The notes under the pieces: generated by a model
Databases searched by the model: none
The model's input: the letters and a program-made list of their open reading frames with translations, nothing else
Told to the model about the DNA's origin: nothing
DNA from: Salinibacter ruber DSM 13855
Lineage (GTDB): Bacteria; Bacteroidota; Rhodothermia; Rhodothermales; Salinibacteraceae
DNA: 64,000 nucleotides
Assembly (NCBI RefSeq): GCF_000013045.1
Contig: NC_007677.1
Location: forward strand, 1,240,001-1,304,000
Direction of reading: 5' to 3'
Shown here: positions 42,858 through 50,701 of the stretch, piece by piece
Position numbering within the stretch: the first letter of the stretch is position 1
How the letters are laid out: every line of letters starts with the position of its first letter
Made by a program: the position numbers and the translations under genes

Positions 42858-43850
42858 TCAGGCCGCTGTTTCAGCAGGCTCGTCGTGCTGTTTGCGGAGG
42901 AAGGGCCAATAGCTCGTGAGATCGACGCCGAGGAGGGTGCCCAGGTCTTGATTTTTGCGGGCGAAGATCTGTTCCAGGCACGCCCGGACCGAGTCGTTCA
43001 TCGGGGGCGGACGACGGGGCGTCAGGTTGAGTTGTCGAAGGTGGTGGACGAGGCCTTGCAGGGCGTAGCTCGACTGGGGTTGTGCCGGATACGGAAGCTG
43101 GCCTTCGGAGCGCGTCTCGATCCCGGTGGTGCAGTAGTTGAGCAGGAGTTGGAGGCCCGGCCACCGGGGCACGGGCGATCGATTTTGGTGGGCGTCCACG
43201 CCTGCCACGTCCACAGCGGTTTCCAGTCCGAGAAACGAGCAGACCTCGTCGACGACGGCCTGTGTGTGATCCACGAAGCGCTCAAAGAGAATGACTTTTA
43301 CTTGATCTTCAGGGAAAAAGTCAAAGTAGCGTTCCAGTTGGGGCTTGTAAAAGCTACGAAGGAGAAGGGTGCTGGGGCCGTGCTGAAGCTCGTATTCGAA
43401 GCCGTGAACGGCCCGGCCCGTCTTCACACGGTGCCAGTAGTGCGAGTACGTTCGGTCCACCGGATTTCGTAGCATGAAGAGGAGCTTGACGTCCGGGAGC
43501 AGGCGCTTGATGCGGAGGGGAGCGTCGGGGGCCGGCAGATAGGTGGACGAGTAGTCCCCGACGCACTGGTCGGGATGGGCCGGTTCAAAGAGTTGCCTGT
43601 ACCAGTCGAGATTCGTCTCGCCGTGTCGGTCGTAGTCGGGCGCTCGTTGAGACGGAGCCCGAGCGGGGAAGAAGAAGCCCGAGTGCTGGACGGGGTCGTC
43701 CATGCAGAAGAAATGCGTTTCCCCGTCCGGGAGATATACCTGCTCGTGATTGGACAAGAGATGGTGCAGGGAAGAGGTGGCGCTTTTCATAGCCCCTCCG
43801 ATGATGAAGTCCGGCAAGGAGGGAGGCGTCCGAGTGGCGGGGTCGAGCAT
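42858..43850 (-). CDS. Sulfotransferase (PAPS-dependent)
   Basis: A 330-residue protein with PAPS loop FIIGGAMKSATSSLHHLL near 15-32 and 3'-phosphate segment LFMLRNPVDRTYSHYWH near 123-139. In the loop, SATS replaces the more common CGTT; Lys and the Thr/Ser pair are kept. ETHFF and QCVGDYSSTYLP are typical of heparan-type bacterial sulfotransferases. It lies directly upstream of the third sulfotransferase on the same strand (40-base gap), so the two are probably co-transcribed and ends the glycan locus. Confidence 0.87.
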   Translation of the reverse strand: MLDPATRTPPSLPDFIIGGAMKSATSSLHHLLSNHEQVYLPDGETHFFCMDDPVQHSGFFFPARAPSQRAPDYDRHGETNLDWYRQLFEPAHPDQCVGDYSSTYLPAPDAPLRIKRLLPDVKLLFMLRNPVDRTYSHYWHRVKTGRAVHGFEYELQHGPSTLLLRSFYKPQLERYFDFFPEDQVKVILFERFVDHTQAVVDEVCSFLGLETAVDVAGVDAHQNRSPVPRWPGLQLLLNYCTTGIETRSEGQLPYPAQPQSSYALQGLVHHLRQLNLTPRRPPPMNDSVRACLEQIFARKNQDLGTLLGVDLTSYWPFLRKQHDEPAETAA

Positions 43851-44024
43851 TCCGGAGGCGGGATGCTTCAGAAGGAGGGAGTAGTTTGAGGGGACGGCTG
43901 GCCGCTTGCGTCGCGACGGGCGGAGCCAGAGGATGGGAACAGCTGTGGACCACCGCTTTTGTCCTACAGAGTTCCTCCAGAACGAGGTTTCGTCCTCTTG
44001 GCGGCCGCCTGCTCAACCATTCCT

Positions 44025-44502
44025 GGGCCCAATGGTGTGAAGTTGTTCTTGCAGAAGACGCTGTCCGTCACAGGTGCCGTCGACTTTCTCCTACTTCGAC
44101 GCGGCGGCAAGGTCATGCTCAGGGGGCGGAGGCCTTCTGCGCCGGCGTATGTCCATTTTGGTGGCCCCAAAATGGACGCGACGAGCGAAGCGACTCACGA
44201 AGTAAAAAAGGCCTGGCTGGCAGAAGATGACCTGAGACCCACGTTCGCTCCACCGCGCGGGATGACCCTTCAGGCCCCTGAAATTTATCGAACTTCCCTT
44301 CCATTCGTCCGGCTCAGCCCAAGACTACTTCCTCGCTTCGCTCAGGGCGCGGGCATGATACATTTCGGGCGTTCCGCGAACCTGGGTCTCCAGGCGGTCA
44401 TTTTCTGAAGGCCAGGGGGCGACCATCGGGGACTCTCTGAAGTTCTATCACGTGAGGCTCATTCGAGCAAACAACTTCACACTGTTGTCCCGGGCCCAAT
44501 GG
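44025..44502. repeat. Inverted repeats flanked by direct repeats
   Basis: TGTGAAGTTGTT (44036-44047) and its exact reverse complement AACAACTTCACA (44470-44481) enclose about 420 bases. GGGCCCAATGG occurs in the same orientation at 44025-44035, directly left of the first arm, and at 44492-44502, ten bases right of the second. This looks like terminal inverted repeats with an 11-base target duplication, as made by IS4-like elements, but no transposase is present and the right side is imperfect. Confidence 0.4.
44151..44177. repeat. Perfect 11-base hairpin
   Basis: GTCCATTTTGG (44151-44161) pairs exactly with CCAAAATGGAC (44167-44177) across a 5-base loop. There is no T run on either strand, so it is not an ordinary terminator. 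It lies within the repeat-bounded segment. Confidence 0.7.
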
Positions 44503-44743
44503 GACTGGTCAACCCCGTCCCACGCCGCACGGCGAGAGGGGCGCAGGGACCGCCGGGACGACGTGAACCGACTGTGTGGGCCCTCCCCGGAATGGAGTTT
44601 GCCCCGGAATGTGGTTTGCGCCGTGCTCCTCGTCGCGGACGCAAACGAGAACGTCCCCATGTGGCCTGAACCCTTCGTGGGGGCCCTCCGTTAGGTGTAG
44701 GCTATTTACGCCATCTCGCCCACGGGAGCCCTGGAGGCGCCGC

Positions 44744-45817
44744 ATGCTCGACGACGTACTTGCGCTAATCCGAGAGCACGATCGGTTTTTCATCACCACT
44801 CATCTTGGTCCGGACGGGGACGCCGTTGGATCCCAGCTGGCCCTCGGGCGCTTTCTGGAGAAAATGGGGAAGTCCGTCGCGATGGTCAATGCCGACGAGG
44901 TGGACTACAACCTCGACTGGATGCCCGGCGCCGGGGACATCGCCGTCTTCGATGGATCGCTGGGGCAGCACGAGGCGCTGGCAGAGGCGGAGGTGGCCTT
45001 CGTGCTCGATACCAACGACGAAGAGCGCATCGGCAAGGTGGGGTCCCTCGTGCGGGACGCCACCGCGACGACGGTCCTCGTCGACCATCACCTGGAGCCG
45101 GAGCACTGGTTCGACGTGTTCTTCGTTCGGGAGGAGGCCGCTGCCACCGGCGAACTGGTCTACGAGATCATCGACGGCCTCGCGCCGGACCTGATCGACG
45201 AGGGGATTGCCACGGCCCTCTACACGGCCATCATGACGGACACCGGCTCCTTCCGCTACAGCAGCGTGACGCCGGCGCTGCACCGGAGCGTGGCGGACAT
45301 TCTGGAGCGGGGGGGCATCGGCCCTGCGCCGATCCACGAAACCATCTACGACCGAAAATCGATGCCGGGCCTTCGTCTGCTCGGGCGCATGCTGAACCGC
45401 ATCCGCCTCCGCTACAACGGCCAGCTTGGCTACTCGGTAGTCACGCAGCGAATGGTCGAGGACACGGGGGCGAGCTGGGACGACAAGCAGGGCTTCGTCA
45501 ACTACGTCCTGTCGATCGAGGACGTGAAAACCGCACTGCTCTTCTCGGAAACGGACGACGGGGCCAAGATTAGCTTCCGATCGGAAGCCGACGTGCGTGT
45601 CGACCAGTGGGCCCGTCACTTCGGCGGGGGCGGCCACCGCAACGCGGCCGGGGCGTACGTCAAACGCCCGACCTTCGAGAAAACCATTGAGACCGTCATC
45701 GACGCGGCGTCGGACTACATTGCCTTCGACGCCCGCCATGCCCCAGACGACGACCTCTCCCCGGAGGATCAGTCCTATCTGGAAACCCTCCTGGACGACC
45801 CCTCCGACTCGCCGTGA
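44744..45817 (+). CDS. nrnA: DHH-family phosphoesterase, NrnA type (oligoribonuclease / pAp phosphatase)
   Basis: A 357-residue protein with DHH and DHHA1 domains. Motif I reads ITTHLGPDGDAVGS near 17-30, motif III VLVDHHLEP near 110-118 and TAIMTDTGSFRY follows; the DHHA1 domain ends with FGGGGHRNAAGAY near 293-305. This is the NrnA/Orn-like group that degrades very short RNAs and 3'-phosphoadenosine 5'-phosphate (pAp). pAp is the by-product of PAPS-dependent sulfotransferases, four of which are encoded just upstream, so clearing pAp is a plausible role. ATG 44744 starts the canonical N-terminal helix. Confidence 0.9.
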   Translation: MLDDVLALIREHDRFFITTHLGPDGDAVGSQLALGRFLEKMGKSVAMVNADEVDYNLDWMPGAGDIAVFDGSLGQHEALAEAEVAFVLDTNDEERIGKVGSLVRDATATTVLVDHHLEPEHWFDVFFVREEAAATGELVYEIIDGLAPDLIDEGIATALYTAIMTDTGSFRYSSVTPALHRSVADILERGGIGPAPIHETIYDRKSMPGLRLLGRMLNRIRLRYNGQLGYSVVTQRMVEDTGASWDDKQGFVNYVLSIEDVKTALLFSETDDGAKISFRSEADVRVDQWARHFGGGGHRNAAGAYVKRPTFEKTIETVIDAASDYIAFDARHAPDDDLSPEDQSYLETLLDDPSDSP

Positions 45818-46024
45818 CGCGTCGGGGCCGTTGGCGCTGTGAATCGCACCGGACCCCTGTGCCCTGACGGTTGACGTTGGCCGTGCGTGGCGATTAACGT
45901 GTTGGCGGACGGCCGCCGCATGGCCCGGCGCCGACAAGACCGAGACCGCGGGCCCACCCGCTCCGGCTCGGCCTCCGTTCGCTGCTGTCTTCAACGTGTC
46001 CTTACGAACCGACCCGACGCCCCG

Positions 46025-47095
46025 ATGCACATTCAGCGCCCCACCTTTCAACGCCCCGAACCGCCAGCGCCGAACGGCGCCCCCACGCGCCTCGCCATCA
46101 CCCTGGGCGACCCGAACGGAATCGGGCCCGAGGTGGTGCTGAAGAGCCTGCACGACCCCAGCCTGATGCCGTCCATGACCCCGGTCCTGATTGGGTCGGC
46201 GCACGTGCTGCGGGTGCACGCCGACGTGCTCGGCTTCTCGGACCTCGACATTCACATCGTGGACGAGGTGCCGGAGGAGGTGCCCCACGGGGACGTGGCG
46301 GTGCTCGACGTGGCCGAGGACCCGGAGCCCCCCGTCATGTTCGGGTCCATCACGGCGGAGGGGGGGCGCCTGGCGATGCGGGCGGTGGAACGGGCCGTGG
46401 AGGCCTGCCAGGCCGGCACCGTCGACGCGATGGTGACCGCGCCCATCTCTAAGGACGCAGTGCGACAGGGCGGGTACGACGTGCCGGGCCACACCGAGTT
46501 TTTGGCGGACAAGACGAACAGCCCGCAGCCGACGATGATGATGGTGGCCGGGGGGCTACGGGTGGGGCTCGTGACGAGTCACACTGCCCTGTCGGAGGTG
46601 CCGTCGGCCGTTACCGAGGAGGCCATCCTCGAAAAGCTGCGCGTCATCGACGCGTCCCTGCGCGACGACTTTGCGATCGAGCAGCCCAAGATTGCGGTCT
46701 TCGGGCTGAATCCGCATGCGGGAGAGGCCGGCGCCTTCGGTCAAGAAGAGGAAGAGGTCATTGCCCCCGCCCTGCGGGCCGCGCGGCAGGAAGGGTTTCG
46801 GGTCGAGGGGCCCATGGCGGCGGACGGGTTCTTTGGGACGCAGCTCGACGCCGACCACGACGCGGCGCTGGCGATGTACCACGACCAGGGCCTCGTGCCA
46901 TTCAAAGCCCTTGCGTTCGATCACGGCGTCAACTACACGGCGGGGCTGCCCATCGTGCGAACCTCCCCGGATCACGGAACGGCCTACGGCATCGCGGGCA
47001 AGGGAATGGCCCTGCCGGGCAGCATGCGAAACGCCATGGAGTTGGCCGTGGCCATTGCCCGTCATCGTCACCAGCAGGCCACGCCCGCGACATAG
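46025..47095 (+). CDS. pdxA: 4-hydroxythreonine-4-phosphate dehydrogenase
   Basis: A 356-residue enzyme of pyridoxal-5'-phosphate synthesis that oxidises 4-phosphohydroxy-L-threonine with NAD. Signatures: ITLGDPNGIGPEVVLK near 25-40, VTAPISKDA, the metal-binding His in DVPGHTEFLA near 155-165, GLNPHAGE, MYHDQGLVPFKAL near 289-301, and TSPDHGTAYGIAGKG. Length is normal with a 20-residue Pro-rich N-terminal tail. ATG 46025 was preferred to the longer frame, which starts with a basic, low-complexity stretch. Other pyridoxal genes are not in the window. Confidence 0.95.
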   Translation: MHIQRPTFQRPEPPAPNGAPTRLAITLGDPNGIGPEVVLKSLHDPSLMPSMTPVLIGSAHVLRVHADVLGFSDLDIHIVDEVPEEVPHGDVAVLDVAEDPEPPVMFGSITAEGGRLAMRAVERAVEACQAGTVDAMVTAPISKDAVRQGGYDVPGHTEFLADKTNSPQPTMMMVAGGLRVGLVTSHTALSEVPSAVTEEAILEKLRVIDASLRDDFAIEQPKIAVFGLNPHAGEAGAFGQEEEEVIAPALRAARQEGFRVEGPMAADGFFGTQLDADHDAALAMYHDQGLVPFKALAFDHGVNYTAGLPIVRTSPDHGTAYGIAGKGMALPGSMRNAMELAVAIARHRHQQATPAT

Positions 47096-47245
47096 CCCCA
47101 GGCCTGTGGGGGCTCCCTTGCGGTGGTGCGCCGAGGGTCCTGTCCGTCGGGGGCGTCTCCGCCTGACAGGACAGGAAGGGGGTTGACCCTTCCCGCCTGG
47201 ACCCCGATCCTGTTGGCTCCTCTGCCCGGCCTGATTTCCCTGTCC

Positions 47246-47929
47246 GTGATTGACTTCCGCGACGTATCCATCTCGTTCTCCCTCCCGAACGGCGATCAAC
47301 GTTCGGTTCTAGACGAGGTCTCCTTCCACATCGATCAGTCGCAGAAGACCTACCTGGTGGGCCCCACGGGCAGCGGCAAGAGCACAATTCTGCGCCTGCT
47401 CTATATGGACCTGTTTCCCGATTCCGGGGTGGTCCAGATCGGGGACTACCGGTCCGACCAGATTGAACGGGACGACATTCCGTACCTCCGGCGCTCGCTC
47501 GGGGTGGTCTTTCAGGACTTCCAACTCCTCCCGGACCGAACGGCGTACGAGAACGTCGCCTTTGCCCTCCACGCCACCGGCACGTCCGCCTCAGAAGTGC
47601 AGAGCCGGGTAACGAAGGTGCTGGGGCGGGTGGGCCTCAGTCACAAGCACCGCAGCTATCCCCACGAGCTGTCGGGGGGCGAGCAGCAGCGCGTCGTCAT
47701 CGCGCGGGCGATCGCCAATGACCCGTGGGTCCTCTTGGCCGACGAGCCGACCGGAAACTTGGACCCGTCCGTGGCCGACGAGATTCACGAGCTGTTGCTG
47801 GACCTCCACAAGCAGGGAATGACCCTCTTCGTGGCCACCCACGACCACCGGCTCGTGAAGTCCTACTCGGCCCGAACCCTCGCGATGATGAACCGCCAGG
47901 TGGTGGAGATTGACCCGGAGACGCTCTAA
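47246..47929 (+). CDS. ftsE: Cell-division ABC ATPase FtsE
   Basis: A 227-residue ATPase starting at GTG 47246. Walker A is GPTGSGKST, the Q-loop is [21 protein letters not shown] (the FtsE/LolD-type wording), the signature is LSGGEQQRV, and Walker B is [11 protein letters not shown]. The match is best to FtsE, which with FtsX controls peptidoglycan hydrolases at the septum; LolD is the alternative. FtsX is not adjacent, a separation I have also seen in other Bacteroidota-like genomes. The next gene encodes an unrelated-looking membrane protein after 144 bases. Confidence 0.85.
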   Translation: MIDFRDVSISFSLPNGDQRSVLDEVSFHIDQSQKTYLVGPTGSGKSTILRLLYMDLFPDSGVVQIGDYRSDQIERDDIPYLRRSLGVVFQDFQLLPDRTAYENVAFALHATGTSASEVQSRVTKVLGRVGLSHKHRSYPHELSGGEQQRVVIARAIANDPWVLLADEPTGNLDPSVADEIHELLLDLHKQGMTLFVATHDHRLVKSYSARTLAMMNRQVVEIDPETL

Positions 47930-48073
47930 TTCGTCCCAGGCACGGACCGGAGCGTCAGAACGACGAACAGGCAATGGCGTTGCAGTACCCATCTGCGCCG
48001 CACAACTCCCGATCCGGCGTGCGCATGGTGTATCCAACCCGATGCTCCCCCTTACGGTGTTGCGTGCGTTCCC

Positions 48074-49063
48074 ATGAGTGTCGTCTCTGCACTTCTTCGC
48101 TTCAACAGCCGTGTCTTTGATGCTTTCGAGGAGTGGTGGGAGGGCGAAGGGGCCCGCCGCGTGGTGGCCCGGGTGCTCGTCGGGGGGTTTTTGCTCTCCC
48201 TGGTGGCGATTGAGCTGAGCCGGATGGGCCTGTTGCCCGACTCGGTGGGGCGTTCGGTGTCCACCAATCACTTCAGGGCCATCGACGTTGCGTTCACCCT
48301 TTTCCTCGTGGTCGAGCTCGTGGGGCTCGTCGTCGGCCTCGCCACGAGCGTGGCCGACACGGCGGGGAAGCAGTTTGAGGTGTTTTCGCTCATTCTGCTC
48401 CGCCGCTCCTTCAAGGAGCTCGTGAAGTTCGAGCAGGAGCCCATTCGGTGGAGCATGGAGGCGGGGCGGGAGGCGGTGCAGTACCTCGTCGTGGACGCCA
48501 CGGCGGCCCTGGCCATCTTCGTCATCCTCGGCGTCTTCTACAAGGTGCAGGTGCACCAGCCGATTACCGAGTCGGAGGGGGAGCAGGAATTCTTCGTCCG
48601 ACAGAAGAAGCTGGTGGCGAATGGGCTGCTCCTCATCCTGGCTGGCCTCTCGGTGTATGCCGTGGCGGCCCCGCTCCTCGGCGGAGCGGCCATTCCCTTC
48701 TTCAACACCTTCTACACGGTGCTTATCTTCAGCGACATTCTCATTGTCCTGATGTCGCTGCGCCACAGCGTGACGTACCACGTGGTGTTTCGCAATTCCG
48801 GATTCGCCGCGGCGACGGTCATGATTCGCCTCGCCCTGTCGGGGCCCCGCTACCTGGGGGCGGCACTGGGCGTGGGCGCGGCCCTCTTCAACCTGGGGGT
48901 TGCGGCGGCCTACTACTACGTGACCCCGGCGGCGCAGGCCTCGGCCCAACGCAACCAAGAGCAGACGTCCTTCGACGACACGTCGCCGACGAGCCCGGCC
49001 GACACCGAGGACCAGCCCGTCGCGGCGGACCCCGCCGAGCCCGAATCCACGCCGGGCGTGTAG
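48074..49063 (+). CDS. Integral membrane protein of unknown function
   Basis: A 329-residue protein with six to seven hydrophobic segments (about 30-48, 70-95, 137-155, 185-203, 213-237, 248-268 and 272-290) and an acidic, Pro/Thr-rich tail from 295 that is probably disordered. A basic/amphipathic stretch RRSFKELVKFEQEP lies between the second and third segments. No transporter or enzyme motif is recognisable. It follows ftsE on the same strand; whether it works with it is not shown, and it lacks the four-helix layout of FtsX. Confidence 0.6.
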   Translation: MSVVSALLRFNSRVFDAFEEWWEGEGARRVVARVLVGGFLLSLVAIELSRMGLLPDSVGRSVSTNHFRAIDVAFTLFLVVELVGLVVGLATSVADTAGKQFEVFSLILLRRSFKELVKFEQEPIRWSMEAGREAVQYLVVDATAALAIFVILGVFYKVQVHQPITESEGEQEFFVRQKKLVANGLLLILAGLSVYAVAAPLLGGAAIPFFNTFYTVLIFSDILIVLMSLRHSVTYHVVFRNSGFAAATVMIRLALSGPRYLGAALGVGAALFNLGVAAAYYYVTPAAQASAQRNQEQTSFDDTSPTSPADTEDQPVAADPAEPESTPGV

Positions 49064-49125
49064 GGGGCCGTCGTGCCACTCGCTCGGAGGATCAAGGTCT
49101 TGACCGCACGGGCGGCCGATGTCCG

Positions 49126-49605
49126 CTAATTGGCACTCAGCATCCATTGCCGAAGCCCTTCGGGTCCCAGCTCGTCGTACATCGTCTGGATCCGGGCCAC
49201 GCCGTCGTCTGTGATGTTGGCACGGAGAATTTTCTCGATCATTGTGGCCAGTGCAGGCGGCATCTTCTGCTCAACATCGACTTCGAGGGTCCGCTCTCCT
49301 TGGTTTAGGGTGCGAAAGGCGAGCGGGGCCGCGGCCGCCGTGGCGGTCTCGGAGGGCAGATGATCGGATAAAATCTCCTGCACCACTGTCGCCGGGGAGC
49401 GGGCGTTCTGGTCCTGTGCCGTGCCCATCAATGCCTCCAATTCCGCTCGCACCTCCTCCGACAGCTGAAGGTCGTGAAGCCCATTCGTTTTCAGGTGGGT
49501 GTGAAGGCGTTGCGCCAGGCGTTCCGCCTCCTTTTCGTTTGGGATGTAGGTGAGTGTCCAACCGCGCAGCCAGTCCTGCGCCGTCGGCGTCTTGGAGGTT
49601 TCCAT
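49126..49605 (-). CDS. Protein of unknown function
   Basis: A 159-residue soluble, mainly helical protein. It starts METSKTPTAQDWLRGW; DWLRGWTLTY and LHTHLKTNGLHDLQLSEEVRAELEALMG suggest helices with a short strand pair, and the end PEGLRQWMLSAN is amphipathic. No known domain. The frame continues upstream to a TTG at 49758, but that part contains a Trp/Cys-rich stretch followed by basic sequence and is not counted. It is convergent with the membrane-protein gene. Confidence 0.5.
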   Translation of the reverse strand: METSKTPTAQDWLRGWTLTYIPNEKEAERLAQRLHTHLKTNGLHDLQLSEEVRAELEALMGTAQDQNARSPATVVQEILSDHLPSETATAAAAPLAFRTLNQGERTLEVDVEQKMPPALATMIEKILRANITDDGVARIQTMYDELGPEGLRQWMLSAN

Positions 49606-50260
49606 GTCGGTGCGTGTCGGGTCGGTTCGTTGGAAGAACGCGCGGCGTTCGGGAGCCCCCGTCCACTCGTCCCCTCTCGGCTCGGGACGAGCGTGCCACG
49701 CGCAGATTGTCGTCTGAACCCAGAAAAAGACGAACAACAGATGCGCCGAGAACCTCAATTTCCGTTTAGAATGTGGTCAAATCCCTCACAAGGACTATTC
49801 CACAAGGGGGCTGACTCGGCGAGGGCCGCCAAAGCGTGTTGCGGTGGGCGTTGAGACAACAGGCCAGGGGGAGGCGGGGTGGGCTACTCCGATGTGCAAG
49901 AGGCGAGTGCACATGTGGACGGCGGTACGAGGGCGACCACCAGGCGGACGGGTCCAAAAACGAACGGAGGTTTGTTAAATAAATGTTAAATTAAGGAGAA
50001 GTGTTGACAAACACACGCTCGCCTCTAATTTTAGAACATGCTAAGTTCATTCAACGGTGGGGCCGCCAGGAAGGCGATGTCCTCAAAACGGAGACTGGGA
50101 AGGGCTTGGGGGCACCGCAGCGCAGTCCAACGGCTGTTGGGGCCCTCGTCTCGATCTGTCGGGGGAAGACGCGTGTCGTCCCCGATCCGGAGGTCGCAGT
50201 GTCCCATGATCCGCTTGTCCGCGCCCCCTGCGTTGGCTATCGAATCGGTAGAGCAGAGGC
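49606..50260. other. Long gene-free stretch with an AT-rich promoter region
   Basis: About 655 bases. The left part is unremarkable. Around 49965-50040 the sequence becomes strongly AT-rich (TTAAATAAATGTTAAATTAAGG) and contains a good promoter, listed separately. The last 220 bases form a long leader before the propeptide-like gene; an open frame there (50038-50385) overlaps that gene in another frame and is not called. Confidence 0.5.
50004..50031 (+). promoter_or_regulatory. Sigma70-like promoter of the propeptide/subtilase pair
   Basis: TTGACA (50004-50009), a 16-base spacer and TAATTT (50026-50031), directly after an A/T-rich UP-like stretch. This is the most classical promoter in the window. 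It lies about 230 bases before the first gene of the pair, leaving a long 5' leader. Confidence 0.5.
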
Positions 50261-50638
50261 ATGTCCGACCGCGTGGTTGCCCAAGTGAGTCTCCGGTCCG
50301 CCGAGGGGTCGTCTGTGTTGGACGCCGACGAGCCCATCACGTCGGACAATGTAGACGACTACCGGGCCGGAACGAATGCGATTGAGGGCGCGAAGGAGGC
50401 GCTCCGCGGCCTCGGGTTTGACGTTGTTCAGGCCAGTGAGGTGGGGCTTTCCATCTCGGGGGACAAGGACCGATTCGAAGAGGTGTTTGACACCACGCTG
50501 AAGGCGCGCTCCAAGTCCGCCGACGCGGAGCCGGGCGATCGCCAAGCGTACGAGGCAACGGAGCCGGTTCAGGTGCCGGACGCGCTTGTGGCCTTCGTGG
50601 ACGAGATCACCTTCCCCGTTCCCCCTGAGTTTCACTAG
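50261..50638 (+). CDS. Free-standing propeptide-like protein, putative subtilase inhibitor or chaperone
   Basis: A 125-residue acidic protein without signal peptide. It is clearly related to the first 130 residues of the subtilase encoded next: both have EPIT/EPVT then NVDDY/NVDEY, EALRGLGF/RELRELGF, a strand LSISG/TISVGG followed by RFEEVF/QFQDIF, and both end in the same PPEFH. In the subtilase this segment is placed as an activation peptide, and the strand-helix wording resembles the S53 (kumamolisin) pro-domain. A lone copy would be expected to fold and block or chaperone the protease in trans. The paired gene follows after 63 bases. I know no described family for it; function is inference from homology within the window. 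Confidence 0.65.
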   Translation: MSDRVVAQVSLRSAEGSSVLDADEPITSDNVDDYRAGTNAIEGAKEALRGLGFDVVQASEVGLSISGDKDRFEEVFDTTLKARSKSADAEPGDRQAYEATEPVQVPDALVAFVDEITFPVPPEFH

Positions 50639-50701
50639 CTCGCTCGATGCACACCCGACGTTCACCCTCGATGAGCTCTTTCATCACACACCAGAAAGAT
50701 C

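Larger units (their letters stand above)
43851..44743. other. Long gene-free stretch with repeats, possible dead mobile element
   Basis: About 890 bases. Several frames are open (for example plus 43959-44408), but none has a motif or the acidic bias of the real genes. The region holds a 12-base inverted repeat, an 11-base direct repeat outside it and a perfect hairpin, each described separately. The last 60 bases should hold the promoter of the DHH phosphoesterase gene; GGCTATTTACG near 44700-44710 is the AT-richest element there. Confidence 0.5.

Noticed and set aside
43959-44408. 149-residue plus-strand frame in the repeat-bearing gap
   Set aside because: No motif, basic composition unlike the neighbouring proteins, and it overlaps other equally open frames. 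Not a transposase remnant that I can recognise.
44765-46492. 575-residue minus-strand frame across nrnA and the start of pdxA
   Set aside because: It runs across two real genes and an intergenic gap and contains no recognisable domain.
49606-49758. Upstream extension of the unknown gene to TTG 49758
   Set aside because: It adds a short hydrophobic, Trp/Cys-containing stretch followed by a basic linker. It might be a signal peptide, but the composition changes sharply at the ATG at 49605.
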